Shown: piece after piece, positions 18,276-27,083 of the stretch
Numbering within the stretch: the first letter of the stretch is position 1
Layout: every line of letters begins with the position of its first letter
Source of the DNA: Mucilaginibacter aquaedulcis
GTDB lineage: Bacteria > Bacteroidota > Bacteroidia > Sphingobacteriales > Sphingobacteriaceae
DNA: 64,000 nucleotides
Assembly (NCBI RefSeq): GCF_030409325.1
Contig: NZ_JAUFPR010000002.1
Span: 2,046,001 to 2,110,000 of the forward strand
Reading direction: 5' to 3'
The notes under the pieces: generated by a model
Told to the model about the DNA's origin: nothing
Database searches by the model: none
The model's input: only the letters and a program-made list of their open reading frames with translations
Translations under genes and position numbers: made by a program

Positions 18276-18752
18276 ATGAAACTATTAAATTTTGCCAAAT
18301 GGCTCGACGAAAAAAACATAGGCTTTATCATATCAAGCTTCGGAATTGCTTTGATCCTTTTATGGATAGGCCTGTTTAAATTTACACCATCCGAAGCTAA
18401 TGGTATAGCTGGGTTAGTACAAAACAGCCCGCTGATGAGTTGGATGTATCATATTTTCAGCATCCAAACTACATCACGTATTGTTGGCGTAACAGAGATC
18501 ATTGCCGCACTTGCTATCCTGGCAGGTAACTTTTCACCCAAAATAGGTGTTTGGGGCAGTGTGCTTTGTATTGTAATTTTCTTTGTAACCAGTACATTTT
18601 TCCTTACAACGCCAGGTTCAATTGCCCAGGTAGACGGGGTTTGGGCGCCTTCGGGTGTAGGATCATTCCTGATAAAGGATATCAGTATTCTTGGGGCATC
18701 AATATTTTTGTTAGGCTACTTCTCAAAAAGAGCTATTGCTTCGCAGTATTAA
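18276..18752 (+). CDS. DUF417 family membrane protein (YkgB-like)
   Basis: A 158-residue protein with four predicted membrane helices. The sequence FGIALILLWIGLFKFTPSEANGIAGLVQNSPLMSW is the hallmark of DUF417. Members such as E. coli YkgB and RclC are inner-membrane proteins; RclC belongs to a reactive-chlorine response. Function is otherwise unknown. No RclA or RclR homologue is near. Followed by a good hairpin. Confidence 0.85.
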   Translation: MKLLNFAKWLDEKNIGFIISSFGIALILLWIGLFKFTPSEANGIAGLVQNSPLMSWMYHIFSIQTTSRIVGVTEIIAALAILAGNFSPKIGVWGSVLCIVIFFVTSTFFLTTPGSIAQVDGVWAPSGVGSFLIKDISILGASIFLLGYFSKRAIASQY

Positions 18753-18763
18753 GATCATTTCTG

Positions 18764-18798
18764 TAAGCCGGGAGTTTATAAATAATAAGCCCGGCTTA
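18764..18798 (+). terminator. Terminator of the DUF417 gene
   Basis: A perfect 9-bp GC-rich stem (18764-18772 with 18790-18798) begins 12 bases after the stop, with a 17-base AT-rich loop. Confidence 0.6.
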
Positions 18799-18884
18799 TA
18801 GAATTTTCACCTGATGATTTTTTAACTGTAAAAATCTCCCGATTTTATTTACATTGTAGCTCCATATCTCGAACCAATTACATA

Positions 18885-19019
18885 ATGAATAAACCTGCTT
18901 TTGATCGAATCAAAAATAAACCCGTATTTAAGATATTTATAGCGCTACTAATTGTTTTATTGATGATTAAAATGGGCATAGCCGGTTATGAATTTGGTCA
19001 ATGGTTAAAAGCGAGATAG
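18885..19019 (+). CDS. Small single-helix membrane protein, unknown
   Basis: A 44-residue frame, MNKPAFDRIKNKPVFK followed by one hydrophobic helix (IFIALLIVLLMIKMGIAG) and a short tail YEFGQWLKAR. The basic N-terminus and helix suggest an N-in inner-membrane peptide. The closing pattern G-x-x-FGQWL looks like tails I associate with small proteins of Sphingobacteriaceae. No partner is obvious. Confidence 0.5.
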   Translation: MNKPAFDRIKNKPVFKIFIALLIVLLMIKMGIAGYEFGQWLKAR

Positions 19020-19136
19020 CTAACTGCTCCCATAACCTAACCCCTCAATTGGCTCTACACTTCTCTGGATTATTAATGACAAAATCTGTGAAAATATATT
19101 AAATCATAATATTTTTCATTTTAGTATATATAATTA

Positions 19137-19144
19137 TATTTTTG
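19137..19144 (+). promoter_or_regulatory. Candidate -7 box (TATTTTTG) for the lipoprotein pair
   Basis: TATTTTTG fits TAnnTTTG and is 66 bases before the TTG start at 19210. No clear -33 element. Confidence 0.4.
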
Positions 19145-19209
19145 CATCGAAAATATTCAAATTGGTTGCTTTAAGATAATTAATTTGATACCTAATAAAT
19201 TTTATCACG

Positions 19210-19899
19210 TTGAAACTCTCTATTGCCTGCACACTTGTCTTGGCTGCTATTTTTAGCAGCTGTTCTAAAAACCACATAGACAAACCTGTTAATAACACCT
19301 TATTCCATGTTTCATTATCTCCGGTAATTAAAACAGCAAACGATGTAACCCCAACCCAGATTTTGGGTGGCAAAGCACTACTAACATTTACCTCCGTAAA
19401 AAACGATTCCTTATCAATTTCAGAATTAAAAGATACTGTTGTATTAAGCAATGCTTTACTTAGTAAACAGGTTTCGTCAGGAACATATAATATAACCCTC
19501 CAAACAATAAGCACTGCACCTGTTGATACATTTATACGTTTTAATGCCCAGGTGAAAGACTTGGCTGTACACCAAGACCAAACCATCAGTTTAAATGCAA
19601 ATACATCTGACGGGGTTATAACTATAAATAAAAATGCTATAAGCACCTCTATTCCACCTACTTTTATCCTATCCGGATCTGCTCAGCCTTTTAACCTTGG
19701 TTCAAATGGCAATTATTATTATATATATGTTAAAGGCTCTGTAACAGGTAAGATTACTTTTTACGACGCGGCCAACAACGTGTATATGAAATATATCACT
19801 GTTGATGCCATGACTCAATATGATATTTTACCTAATCTCCAGACCGGAGCGTTGGCAGTTTCAAAACATGCCTTACATTTTATTGCTAAACCTTTATAA
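19210..19899 (+). CDS. Lipoprotein, shorter member of a paralogous pair
   Basis: A 229-residue protein starting at TTG. An in-frame stop lies just upstream and no ATG precedes the signal peptide, so TTG is the only start giving the lipobox (IFSSCSK, Cys about residue 18). After the lipobox it is all-beta. Its length aligns with the N-terminal 240 residues of the next gene (shared pattern: GGxALLxF, DTFIxxxAxxKxxxVxxxQxxSLNxxTxDGxxTI, GxYYxYVKG). I recognise no named domain. It is probably a surface or periplasmic binding protein. The second paralogue starts 27 bases downstream, implying an operon. Confidence 0.7.
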   Translation: MKLSIACTLVLAAIFSSCSKNHIDKPVNNTLFHVSLSPVIKTANDVTPTQILGGKALLTFTSVKNDSLSISELKDTVVLSNALLSKQVSSGTYNITLQTISTAPVDTFIRFNAQVKDLAVHQDQTISLNANTSDGVITINKNAISTSIPPTFILSGSAQPFNLGSNGNYYYIYVKGSVTGKITFYDAANNVYMKYITVDAMTQYDILPNLQTGALAVSKHALHFIAKPL

Positions 19900-19925
19900 A
19901 TATCTTATTGCAACTTTCCTATATC

Positions 19926-21731
19926 ATGAAAAAACACGGTTTTCTACTTTTCATTGTAATGCTTTTTACATTAATAGGCTGTAAGAAAGATAACAACAAC
20001 AATAGTAATACTCCAGCTGAGCCCAAGCTTACAATTCAAAAAATCAGTGTAAGCACCTTTGAAAACAGTCCGTGGGAGCAAGTATTTGGCGGAATTGCAT
20101 TATTGGAGTTTGACCTAAAAGATTCAAAAGATTCAACATCATCCCGTATAAAAGATAGTATTGACCTAAAAAATATAGCCGCCTACAACAGAGATTTAGG
20201 TAAAGGTAAATATGATATCATCTTTTCTACAAAAAATCAACCGCTGTTAGCCGATACTTTCATTCATCTTAGTGCAAAGATCAAATCATACTCGGTTGAT
20301 GAACAACAAGCATTATCTCTGAATCCGGTAACAACCGATGGGTTGGTAACCATATCAAAAGATTTTATTAAAGATAACACGATACCCGTATTTAAACCAG
20401 ATACCGGAACCAAAAGCTATAAAATGGGGCTTACTAAAGGCTTTTATTATTTATATGTTAAAGGCGGAGCGAAAGGGAACCTTACTTTTGCATTAAAAGC
20501 AACCGGACAAACTGTTAGTAAAGCTTTGAACATTCAGCCGTTAAACCAATACAACTTAGCAATAACCATTAATAAAACTTCTGTGGAAGTTGTGTTTGCT
20601 CCATTTAAGTATAACCAGATAGCTGTAAATTCAAGTACGCTGATAACACTAAATCTGATACCTCAATACTATTTAAATACTACTACTTATTTTGTTGTAA
20701 CCGACGAAAATGGAAATGTACTTAAAGAAGCGAAGTACATTAATGGGACTACTTCTTTTCAACTTTCTTCGGCAGAGCCATATGAAAAGGACCGTATCAA
20801 TTTTTTTCAGATCGAGGTGTCAGATGACGTACATAGCCTACCTTGGATTGTAGGATATTTACAAATAAAAAAAGGAAGTGTTTTTTCCAACCCACCTTTA
20901 TCTATGGCAAAACCTCAAAATCAGCCTTTACGACTTCATTTAAAAAACACATCAGGTTTTGATAAATTAGATGTCAGCACCGATGTGTTAGGAATAACTC
21001 TAAACTCCCTTAAAGATACAGTTAACATTCAAAATTTAGCCTATACAGACGACAGCAAGATTTATGCTCAGATGCTAAAGAATAATAAAGTGCTTTATAA
21101 CTTTTTTGATATCGATAAAGGTGTTCATGATTTCAACGTTGACCTTAGTAAACTCACCAAAACCTCTCTTGTAAAAAATATGACAGCACCCGGCGGAAAC
21201 TTTCAGGTTTGGGTATCAGCAAGGGCAGATTTAAAATATGACAATTCTTATTACTTTGGCAGTGTTTATAACCAGAATAATCATATTGATTATTATTATC
21301 CTGCTGAAAGTTTCCCGGAATATACTACCACTATGTTCTATAGTATTGGAGATTTTAACTATTTCTATAAAACCACCGGAACAACAATACCAGATAAACC
21401 GGTCTCTTTTACAGCCACATTCAATAATCCAGGATCATCATTAGGAAATTTTAAACCCTCTTTTTCCGGATTATTTGATTTATACACGGCACATTTTGAA
21501 TATTTAGGAAATGAAACAACACGCTTAAGTGCTGATTTTTACTCGCCGGCAACGGCTAATTACACCAATGTGAAGCTTCCTGATTTTTCAAAATATTTAG
21601 GCGTTAAATCAATTGACTTAACTAAAATAGCTTTAAAACGTTTTGAGTTAGCTAAAATGCCAAACTTTAAAGATGTTTTCAATTATGCTTCATTTAATGT
21701 GTTAGGTGCATCAGTTTCAAGATACTATTAA
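19926..21731 (+). CDS. Large lipoprotein, longer member of the paralogous pair
   Basis: A 601-residue lipoprotein from the preferred start at 19926 (MKKHGFLLFIVMLFTLIGCKKD, lipobox LIGC); a longer frame begins at 19908. Residues about 20-225 are homologous to the whole preceding protein. The remaining roughly 375 residues are also beta-rich but show no family I recognise, and end with DVFNYASFNVLGASVSRYY. The pair looks like a tandem duplication followed by gain or loss of a C-terminal region. A role in carbohydrate or protein binding at the cell surface is possible but not shown. Confidence 0.7.
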   Translation: MKKHGFLLFIVMLFTLIGCKKDNNNNSNTPAEPKLTIQKISVSTFENSPWEQVFGGIALLEFDLKDSKDSTSSRIKDSIDLKNIAAYNRDLGKGKYDIIFSTKNQPLLADTFIHLSAKIKSYSVDEQQALSLNPVTTDGLVTISKDFIKDNTIPVFKPDTGTKSYKMGLTKGFYYLYVKGGAKGNLTFALKATGQTVSKALNIQPLNQYNLAITINKTSVEVVFAPFKYNQIAVNSSTLITLNLIPQYYLNTTTYFVVTDENGNVLKEAKYINGTTSFQLSSAEPYEKDRINFFQIEVSDDVHSLPWIVGYLQIKKGSVFSNPPLSMAKPQNQPLRLHLKNTSGFDKLDVSTDVLGITLNSLKDTVNIQNLAYTDDSKIYAQMLKNNKVLYNFFDIDKGVHDFNVDLSKLTKTSLVKNMTAPGGNFQVWVSARADLKYDNSYYFGSVYNQNNHIDYYYPAESFPEYTTTMFYSIGDFNYFYKTTGTTIPDKPVSFTATFNNPGSSLGNFKPSFSGLFDLYTAHFEYLGNETTRLSADFYSPATANYTNVKLPDFSKYLGVKSIDLTKIALKRFELAKMPNFKDVFNYASFNVLGASVSRYY

Positions 21732-21861
21732 TTGTTAAAAGTCATCATAAAATCCGGATTAAAAGCATATAAGTATCTATAAACCAACTCTCCACAAGCC
21801 TTGATTTTAAAATAAACATATTGTAATTTTAGGTATTGTTTATTCAGCTTAAAATAAACAC

Positions 21862-22173
21862 ATGAAACCAGTTATTACCCGTATATGGCATGGCACAACC
21901 AGGGCTGAACATGCCGACATTTATCTGGATTATCTGAACAAAAGCGGTATTCCCGATTATCAAAACGTTAAAGGCAATTTATCGGTAGAGGTTTGGCGAA
22001 AAACGGAGGGCGACGTTTGCCATTTTTGGACAGTTACCAAATGGGACTCATTCGACAGTATCAAGAACTTTGCCGGCAAGCAATACGAAAAAGCCCGCTA
22101 CTATCCCGACGACAAAGATTATTTACTGGATTTTGAGGAACATGTGGAGCATTACGAAACGTTTGAGTATTAG
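21862..22173 (+). CDS. ABM-like dimeric alpha/beta-barrel protein
   Basis: A 103-residue cytoplasmic protein. The opening ITRIWHGTTRAEHADIYLDYL and later FWTVTKWDSFDSIKNFAG fit the ferredoxin-like fold of antibiotic biosynthesis monooxygenase (ABM) domains, where the W-S-x-A-x-F motif packs a small active pocket. The family spans monooxygenases and heme-degrading proteins; this member has no clear heme ligand and its substrate is unknown. Single gene, convergent with the ankyrin gene 24 bases on. Confidence 0.65.
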   Translation: MKPVITRIWHGTTRAEHADIYLDYLNKSGIPDYQNVKGNLSVEVWRKTEGDVCHFWTVTKWDSFDSIKNFAGKQYEKARYYPDDKDYLLDFEEHVEHYETFEY

Positions 22174-22197
22174 TCAATTACATCATTAACGACTTCA

Positions 22198-22560
22198 TTA
22201 TTCTTCCTCCGGCAATGACTGACCAAGCGCCTTTTTTAATAAATTCCAAGATGTTCTATCGAAATGATCATTCGTAATTACCTTTCCATCATACGAATTG
22301 AGTAGGTCAGTTATCTCAACTAAGCCCCAATCCACTGCACTCCATTTTGGTGAATATCCGTCTGTGGATAAAACATTGGGATTTGCCCCGGCTTCAAGTA
22401 ATATTTTCACAATGTCATAATAGCCACCCATTACAGCCCAATGCAACGGTGAATTTCCAAATTCATCGAGCTCATTCAAATCCGCACCTTGATTAATAAG
22501 CAACTCTACGTTGCCAACATCACCGGTCTGTACGCTATTATGAAGCAAATATGTTCTCAT
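22198..22560 (-). CDS. Ankyrin-repeat protein
   Basis: A 120-residue protein with about three ankyrin repeats: NVELLINQGADLNELDEFGNSPLHWAVMGGYYDIVKILLEAGANPNV. Helix-loop-hairpin signatures (SPLHWA, KILLEAGANPN) are clear. No signal peptide, so it is cytoplasmic and probably mediates protein contact. Some Bacteroidota ankyrin proteins accompany catalase or toxin-type genes; none is next to this one. Confidence 0.85.
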   Translation of the reverse strand: MRTYLLHNSVQTGDVGNVELLINQGADLNELDEFGNSPLHWAVMGGYYDIVKILLEAGANPNVLSTDGYSPKWSAVDWGLVEITDLLNSYDGKVITNDHFDRTSWNLLKKALGQSLPEEE

Positions 22561-22580
22561 GTAAAATAATTAAATTCTAC

Positions 22581-25500
22581 CTATTGATCCTCCGTCGTTT
22601 CCTTTAGTTCATCTTCTTTCTTGGCCTTGCCCATCTTTATCTTAGGGTTTTCCTGGGTGCCGGTGATGGTCATCGGAATACCGAAAATACCAAATGGCGG
22701 TAAGCCCAGCCTGAATTGCAGGTTCAGTTTGCCGTCAAGGCCAACCTGCCCTTCAAACCTTGGCCTGAAACCTGCCATACGCATTTTGGTACGCTCAATG
22801 GTCATGATGTTATTGGCAATGGTGCTTTTAATATCAACCTTGCTCACATCGCCCTTGGCCAGGCTATCGTGCCCGGTTTGTTTGCCCACTGCGCTAAATA
22901 ATTTAAACCCATAAAGCTTCACTTTTTTAACCGAAAGTACTCCGCCGCCTTTTATGGAAGGATATATGGGTTTCATATCACCGTTCAACTTGCCGTTCAG
23001 TTGGTAATCAAGCGATACTACTCCCTGCACATGAGCAGCGGACGAGGCCATATCATGAAACATTTTCACTTCTTTATAAGCCCGTTGTATATCAAATTCT
23101 TTGGCGTTGATGTGGTAATCAAAATATGCCTTTTGTGGTGTAACGCTCCCATAAGTAGCATCCATAATTACCGGTGCCCCTATTAAACTAAAGCCGGTTT
23201 GCTTTAGCACGATTTGTCCGTTATTGATGTTCATCTGCCCTTTAGCATCGCTGATATCAAGGCCCATATATTTTACCTTTTTCACATCGGCCGTAAAGTT
23301 CAGATTGAGGTTGGTTGGTACCAATATCACTCCAGTAGATGGTGTTGGCCTGGCCGAAGCCGGTGTGCCAGCAAATGCCATAAAATCATCAGCTAAAATA
23401 AGGCTGCTGCTCAGGTTAAACTCCCCTTTTAAAGGCGAATTAGGCTTAAGCGCATAATCTATCACGTTTGATAAGGCTCCATTCAGTACAATTACAGATT
23501 TACCATAATTGGCTGTAAACTGATCAAACTTCATCTTATCCTGGTTAAAGCTAAACAATCCGGTTTTGATCATGAATGGTTTAGGGAATAGTTCTGAAGT
23601 CAACGCTATATCTTTCACCTTCATGGTACCTGAATTAGCCAACATATCATACCTTCCCGCGGTCGCATCGCTCTGCTTACCTTTTAATGAAAAATTGGTG
23701 CTGATGAGCCCGTTCACATCATAACCTTTAAAGGCAAATACCTTATAAATTTTGCCAATATCCAATCGCCCATGCGAAGCGATCCGGTAATCCAGGTCGT
23801 CAAAATTTTTCAGATCAGCCTTAAGCATAAAAGGCTGGCCTTCAAATTTAAACGATACCGGTTTAATATTCACTTTCAGCCCTTTTAACGAACCAGTGTT
23901 ATTTGTAATATCAGCGCTTACCTGTATATCCTGCAGCGGGTGCGGATAATATTTGGTTTGGATGTAGCCATCCTTAAGCTCCAACAGCGCCTTGGTTACC
24001 GGGAATATCCTTTTGGCTGGAATATAATGGCCTTTGGTTTGCACATCAGCATTCAGGTCGCCGCGGATATCCATACTGGTATCGGCAGGCATAAATTGTT
24101 TAATATCGGCCAGGTGAAACTTAGCCTTAATGCCTGCGTCAATAAGCGTCCCTGCGGTATTGCTCACTTTAAAATAACCTTTTACATAGTTATTAAGGGC
24201 AAGCATATTCAGGTTATCAACCTGCATGGTGGAGTGAGCTATATCATGATCGGGGCAACTGGCATTCAAATTAAAACTGAGGCTTTTAATAGCTTCCGGC
24301 AAACTCGCGTATTTGATATATCCATTGCTGAATGATGAACGCAAGGTAAATTTAGGGATGCTGGTGATCACGGTATCGGTTTTCGGCCTCAGGCCGCCTG
24401 TTTTTTTGATGCCTTTAGCATATTTTCCATCGGCCAGTAGGTGTAATGCATAACGACCCTTTAAATCAACAGCTTTTATACCAAAGGCGCGGTTCCATTT
24501 TTCAAGATCAACCTCGGTATTGATCTTGGCGAATACCTGCGGCTCTTTTATGCCCTTTACTTTGATCACCGATCCAAAATAATCTTTACCGATGTTAAAA
24601 TAAATCGAATCTATGTTGAGGTTCAGACTGTCGGGATTTAGTCCCGGCAGTTTAGCATCCATGTTGATAAACAGGTTTTTCACGGGCTCAGGGGTATTTT
24701 TGTTAGCCACATAACCATCTCGAACCTTCATACTGAAACTCAGGTCGGGCATAATGTTTTTGGAAGCGATATATTTACCGGTAAGTGCAAGTTGAATATT
24801 ACCGTTACCACTAATATCGGTATCATCTGCGTATTTAGCATACTCGGCAGGCAGGGCGGTAAAAATATCGCTCAGATCGTTCTGATCAGACGTTACCCTG
24901 AATTCCATATCATAACCCTCTTTCAGGAACTCGAACCGGCCCTTAAATTTAACCGGCAACTGGTTGATGAGCAGATCATTTTTCTGAAAGGCAAAGGCTA
25001 ATGATTTGGTGTTGATACTGGTCACCAGATCGGCGTTTACTTTTTTATGCAGCACATAAGCTTTGTTGCCGTAATAAAAGTCAACCGAGGTAGATTGTAC
25101 ATGGCTGTAAAGGTCAAAAACATCCTTGCTCAAATCGCCGCTGCCTTTGTAGTTAAAATCACGCGCGTTGATGAGCATCGGCATCGAGCGGTCATTATAG
25201 GCCAGTCGGCTGTTCTCAATCAGTATCTGCTCAATACCTAACGAAGCGCTGCTGGTGTCGGCAGCATTTGCAGCTTTGGTGTCTTTTGATTTATATACAT
25301 TATAGTTGGCCTTGCCGCTGCTATCTACCTGAATATTGATCACAGCCTGACTCAAGTATATCTTGTTAATGTTGACCTTGCTTTTAAATACCGAAGATAG
25401 GTCGATAGCCAGCGAAACTTCTTTAGCGGCCACCAGCGTATCATTTTGAAAAGGCGCGCTGCCATTCAGCGAAAAATCATTTAAAGTAAGCGTAAGTGCC

Positions 25501-25703
25501 GGAAACCTTTTAAAGAACGATAAACGTGTGCTGGTAAAATTCAGCTTACCGTTGATACTGCCGCCTGCCCATTGTTTTATTTTATTGGTTACCGTTTGGG
25601 GGAACAGGTACGGTAACAAGAACATGAGCAGTAGTAAGCTAACAATTGTAATACCGCTTATTTTAAGCGTTTTAAATATGATTTTTTTGATCGGCATCGG
25701 CAT
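22581..25703 (-). CDS. AsmA-family protein
   Basis: A 1040-residue protein with one N-terminal membrane helix (about residues 14-32) and a long beta-rich body. FPALTLTLNDFSLNGSAPFQNDTLVAAKEVSLAIDLSSVF is the typical AsmA N-terminal (chorein-like) pattern, and the C-terminal KMRMAGFRPRFEGQVGLDGKLNLQFRLGLPPFGIFGIPMTITG is the AsmA_2 end. AsmA-like proteins are thought to form hydrophobic grooves moving phospholipids between membranes. An in-frame ATG two codons in (25697) is an equal choice of start. Its ankyrin neighbour follows 20 bases downstream on the same strand. Confidence 0.88.
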   Translation of the reverse strand: MPMPIKKIIFKTLKISGITIVSLLLLMFLLPYLFPQTVTNKIKQWAGGSINGKLNFTSTRLSFFKRFPALTLTLNDFSLNGSAPFQNDTLVAAKEVSLAIDLSSVFKSKVNINKIYLSQAVINIQVDSSGKANYNVYKSKDTKAANAADTSSASLGIEQILIENSRLAYNDRSMPMLINARDFNYKGSGDLSKDVFDLYSHVQSTSVDFYYGNKAYVLHKKVNADLVTSINTKSLAFAFQKNDLLINQLPVKFKGRFEFLKEGYDMEFRVTSDQNDLSDIFTALPAEYAKYADDTDISGNGNIQLALTGKYIASKNIMPDLSFSMKVRDGYVANKNTPEPVKNLFINMDAKLPGLNPDSLNLNIDSIYFNIGKDYFGSVIKVKGIKEPQVFAKINTEVDLEKWNRAFGIKAVDLKGRYALHLLADGKYAKGIKKTGGLRPKTDTVITSIPKFTLRSSFSNGYIKYASLPEAIKSLSFNLNASCPDHDIAHSTMQVDNLNMLALNNYVKGYFKVSNTAGTLIDAGIKAKFHLADIKQFMPADTSMDIRGDLNADVQTKGHYIPAKRIFPVTKALLELKDGYIQTKYYPHPLQDIQVSADITNNTGSLKGLKVNIKPVSFKFEGQPFMLKADLKNFDDLDYRIASHGRLDIGKIYKVFAFKGYDVNGLISTNFSLKGKQSDATAGRYDMLANSGTMKVKDIALTSELFPKPFMIKTGLFSFNQDKMKFDQFTANYGKSVIVLNGALSNVIDYALKPNSPLKGEFNLSSSLILADDFMAFAGTPASARPTPSTGVILVPTNLNLNFTADVKKVKYMGLDISDAKGQMNINNGQIVLKQTGFSLIGAPVIMDATYGSVTPQKAYFDYHINAKEFDIQRAYKEVKMFHDMASSAAHVQGVVSLDYQLNGKLNGDMKPIYPSIKGGGVLSVKKVKLYGFKLFSAVGKQTGHDSLAKGDVSKVDIKSTIANNIMTIERTKMRMAGFRPRFEGQVGLDGKLNLQFRLGLPPFGIFGIPMTITGTQENPKIKMGKAKKEDELKETTEDQ

Positions 25704-25917
25704 AAAATTATTGCTGACAAGGGCGCATGAAGATAGCTATAAAAGATAAATGCAGCAGATGAAATTATTATTACACTTTACTCATGAACAAATTAACCTA
25801 TGGTATCATACCAACTCATTCATTTTATCTCGCAGATAAAATTTTTAATTATGTGTAGCATTCCGCCTGTAAACTAACGTAAAGTAGTTATAGATACACT
25901 ATTACCATTATTGATTT

Positions 25918-26643
25918 ATGAAATACGTTTTCCAAAATTTCAACAGAAGGGCAGGCATAGTCGGGATGATGTGTTTGCTTAGCGGGCTACTTTCATCATG
26001 TTTAAAAGATCATGATAATGGCCATTATGTAGATGAGCCGGTGGCCCTTGTTTCGGTGATCAACGCCTCACCGGATGTGCAACCTGTAAATTTCTTTTTA
26101 GACCAAAACCGCGCCAATATCGAGCCCATTAGTTACGGCCACGGAATTGATTATATCCGTGCGTTTACGGGCAAAAGGATTGCTACTTTCTCTTTGGCAG
26201 GCTCAGGTTCACAAAAGCTTAAATCCGATACCATCAACCTTACCGCTCAAAAACTATACACTGTGTATTTAACCAATGTGGCCAGCACACCCGATATTGT
26301 TTTATTTGCCGATTCAATCACCAGGCCAGATGCCGGGAAAGCTACTATTCGCCTGGTAAATGTTAGCCCAGATGCTGGTGCAGTTGATCTTGCTATTAAA
26401 AGCAGCACAGTACTGGCAAGTGGCAATGCCTACAAAACCGCTTCACCTTTTATCCCGGTGCAAGGAAACAGCGCTTATACATTGGAAGTACGCAAGGCTG
26501 GCACAAGCACTGTTTTGGTAACTTTAACCGATGTAAAGGTGAACAGTGGCTCCGTTTATACCGTATGGTTACAAGGACTTGCTGCCGCTACCGACCAAAA
26601 GAAACTTGAAGCTCATGTGCAAACAAACGCTTTTTATTATTGA
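25918..26643 (+). CDS. DUF4397 domain lipoprotein
   Basis: A 241-residue lipoprotein (signal, then LSGLLSSCLKD, Cys about residue 28). Two DUF4397 units follow: ALVSVINASPDVQPVNFFLD (about 43-130) and ATIRLVNVSPDAGAVDLAI (about 143-235), each a small beta domain with the xxxNxSPDxxxVD signature. DUF4397 proteins are extracytoplasmic and of unknown function. Monocistronic, ended by a hairpin. Confidence 0.85.
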   Translation: MKYVFQNFNRRAGIVGMMCLLSGLLSSCLKDHDNGHYVDEPVALVSVINASPDVQPVNFFLDQNRANIEPISYGHGIDYIRAFTGKRIATFSLAGSGSQKLKSDTINLTAQKLYTVYLTNVASTPDIVLFADSITRPDAGKATIRLVNVSPDAGAVDLAIKSSTVLASGNAYKTASPFIPVQGNSAYTLEVRKAGTSTVLVTLTDVKVNSGSVYTVWLQGLAAATDQKKLEAHVQTNAFYY

Positions 26644-26656
26644 TCATTTTACAACT

Positions 26657-26698
26657 CACAACAAAGGCCACCTGATAACCAGGCGGCCTTTGTTGTTT
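26657..26698 (+). terminator. Terminator of the DUF4397 gene
   Basis: A 16-base inverted repeat with one mismatch, followed by TTTTA. The loop includes CTGATAACC, the same nonamer as in the terminator at 5008-5048. Confidence 0.8.
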
Positions 26699-26850
26699 TA
26701 TATGCATTTTGCGAATCGAATCAATGAGAAAATTCACTTTGGGTTCTATACTTTTCCAAGTACTGCATAGTAAATTTTAAACCATGTCAAAAAAACGAAA
26801 AATCAATATTTAATTGTGTAGATAAGCCATAGACGACTCAGCAATCAAAA

Positions 26851-26925
26851 TGTCTGCTTTAATGGTTTAATTGTCTGGCTTAACCTTATATTACTACCTA
26901 TGTACTTTAATACTTGATAACTTGG
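26851..26925 (+). promoter_or_regulatory. Candidate LytTR-type site and promoter of the two-component operon
   Basis: Half-sites TGTCTGCTT (from 26851) and TGTCTGGCT (from 26872) are exactly 21 bp apart, two helical turns, as in known LytTR direct-repeat operators. Exactly 46 bases after the second half-site lies TAACTTGG (26918-26925), a 7-of-8 match including spacing to TAnnTTTG. The kinase start is 158 bases further on. The same spacing recurs at 29126 and 32234. Confidence 0.65.
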
Positions 26926-27083
26926 CAATAAGTAAAACATTAAAGCATGAAATACCGGGATGATCAAGAACAAGATCAGGCCTATTCACGATGATTGATT
27001 CGGTATAAAATATAGGCATATTGTATATTTACCGCATCACATGATCCCTGACTTAAAACCTTCGGTATTTCCATAAAAACATT

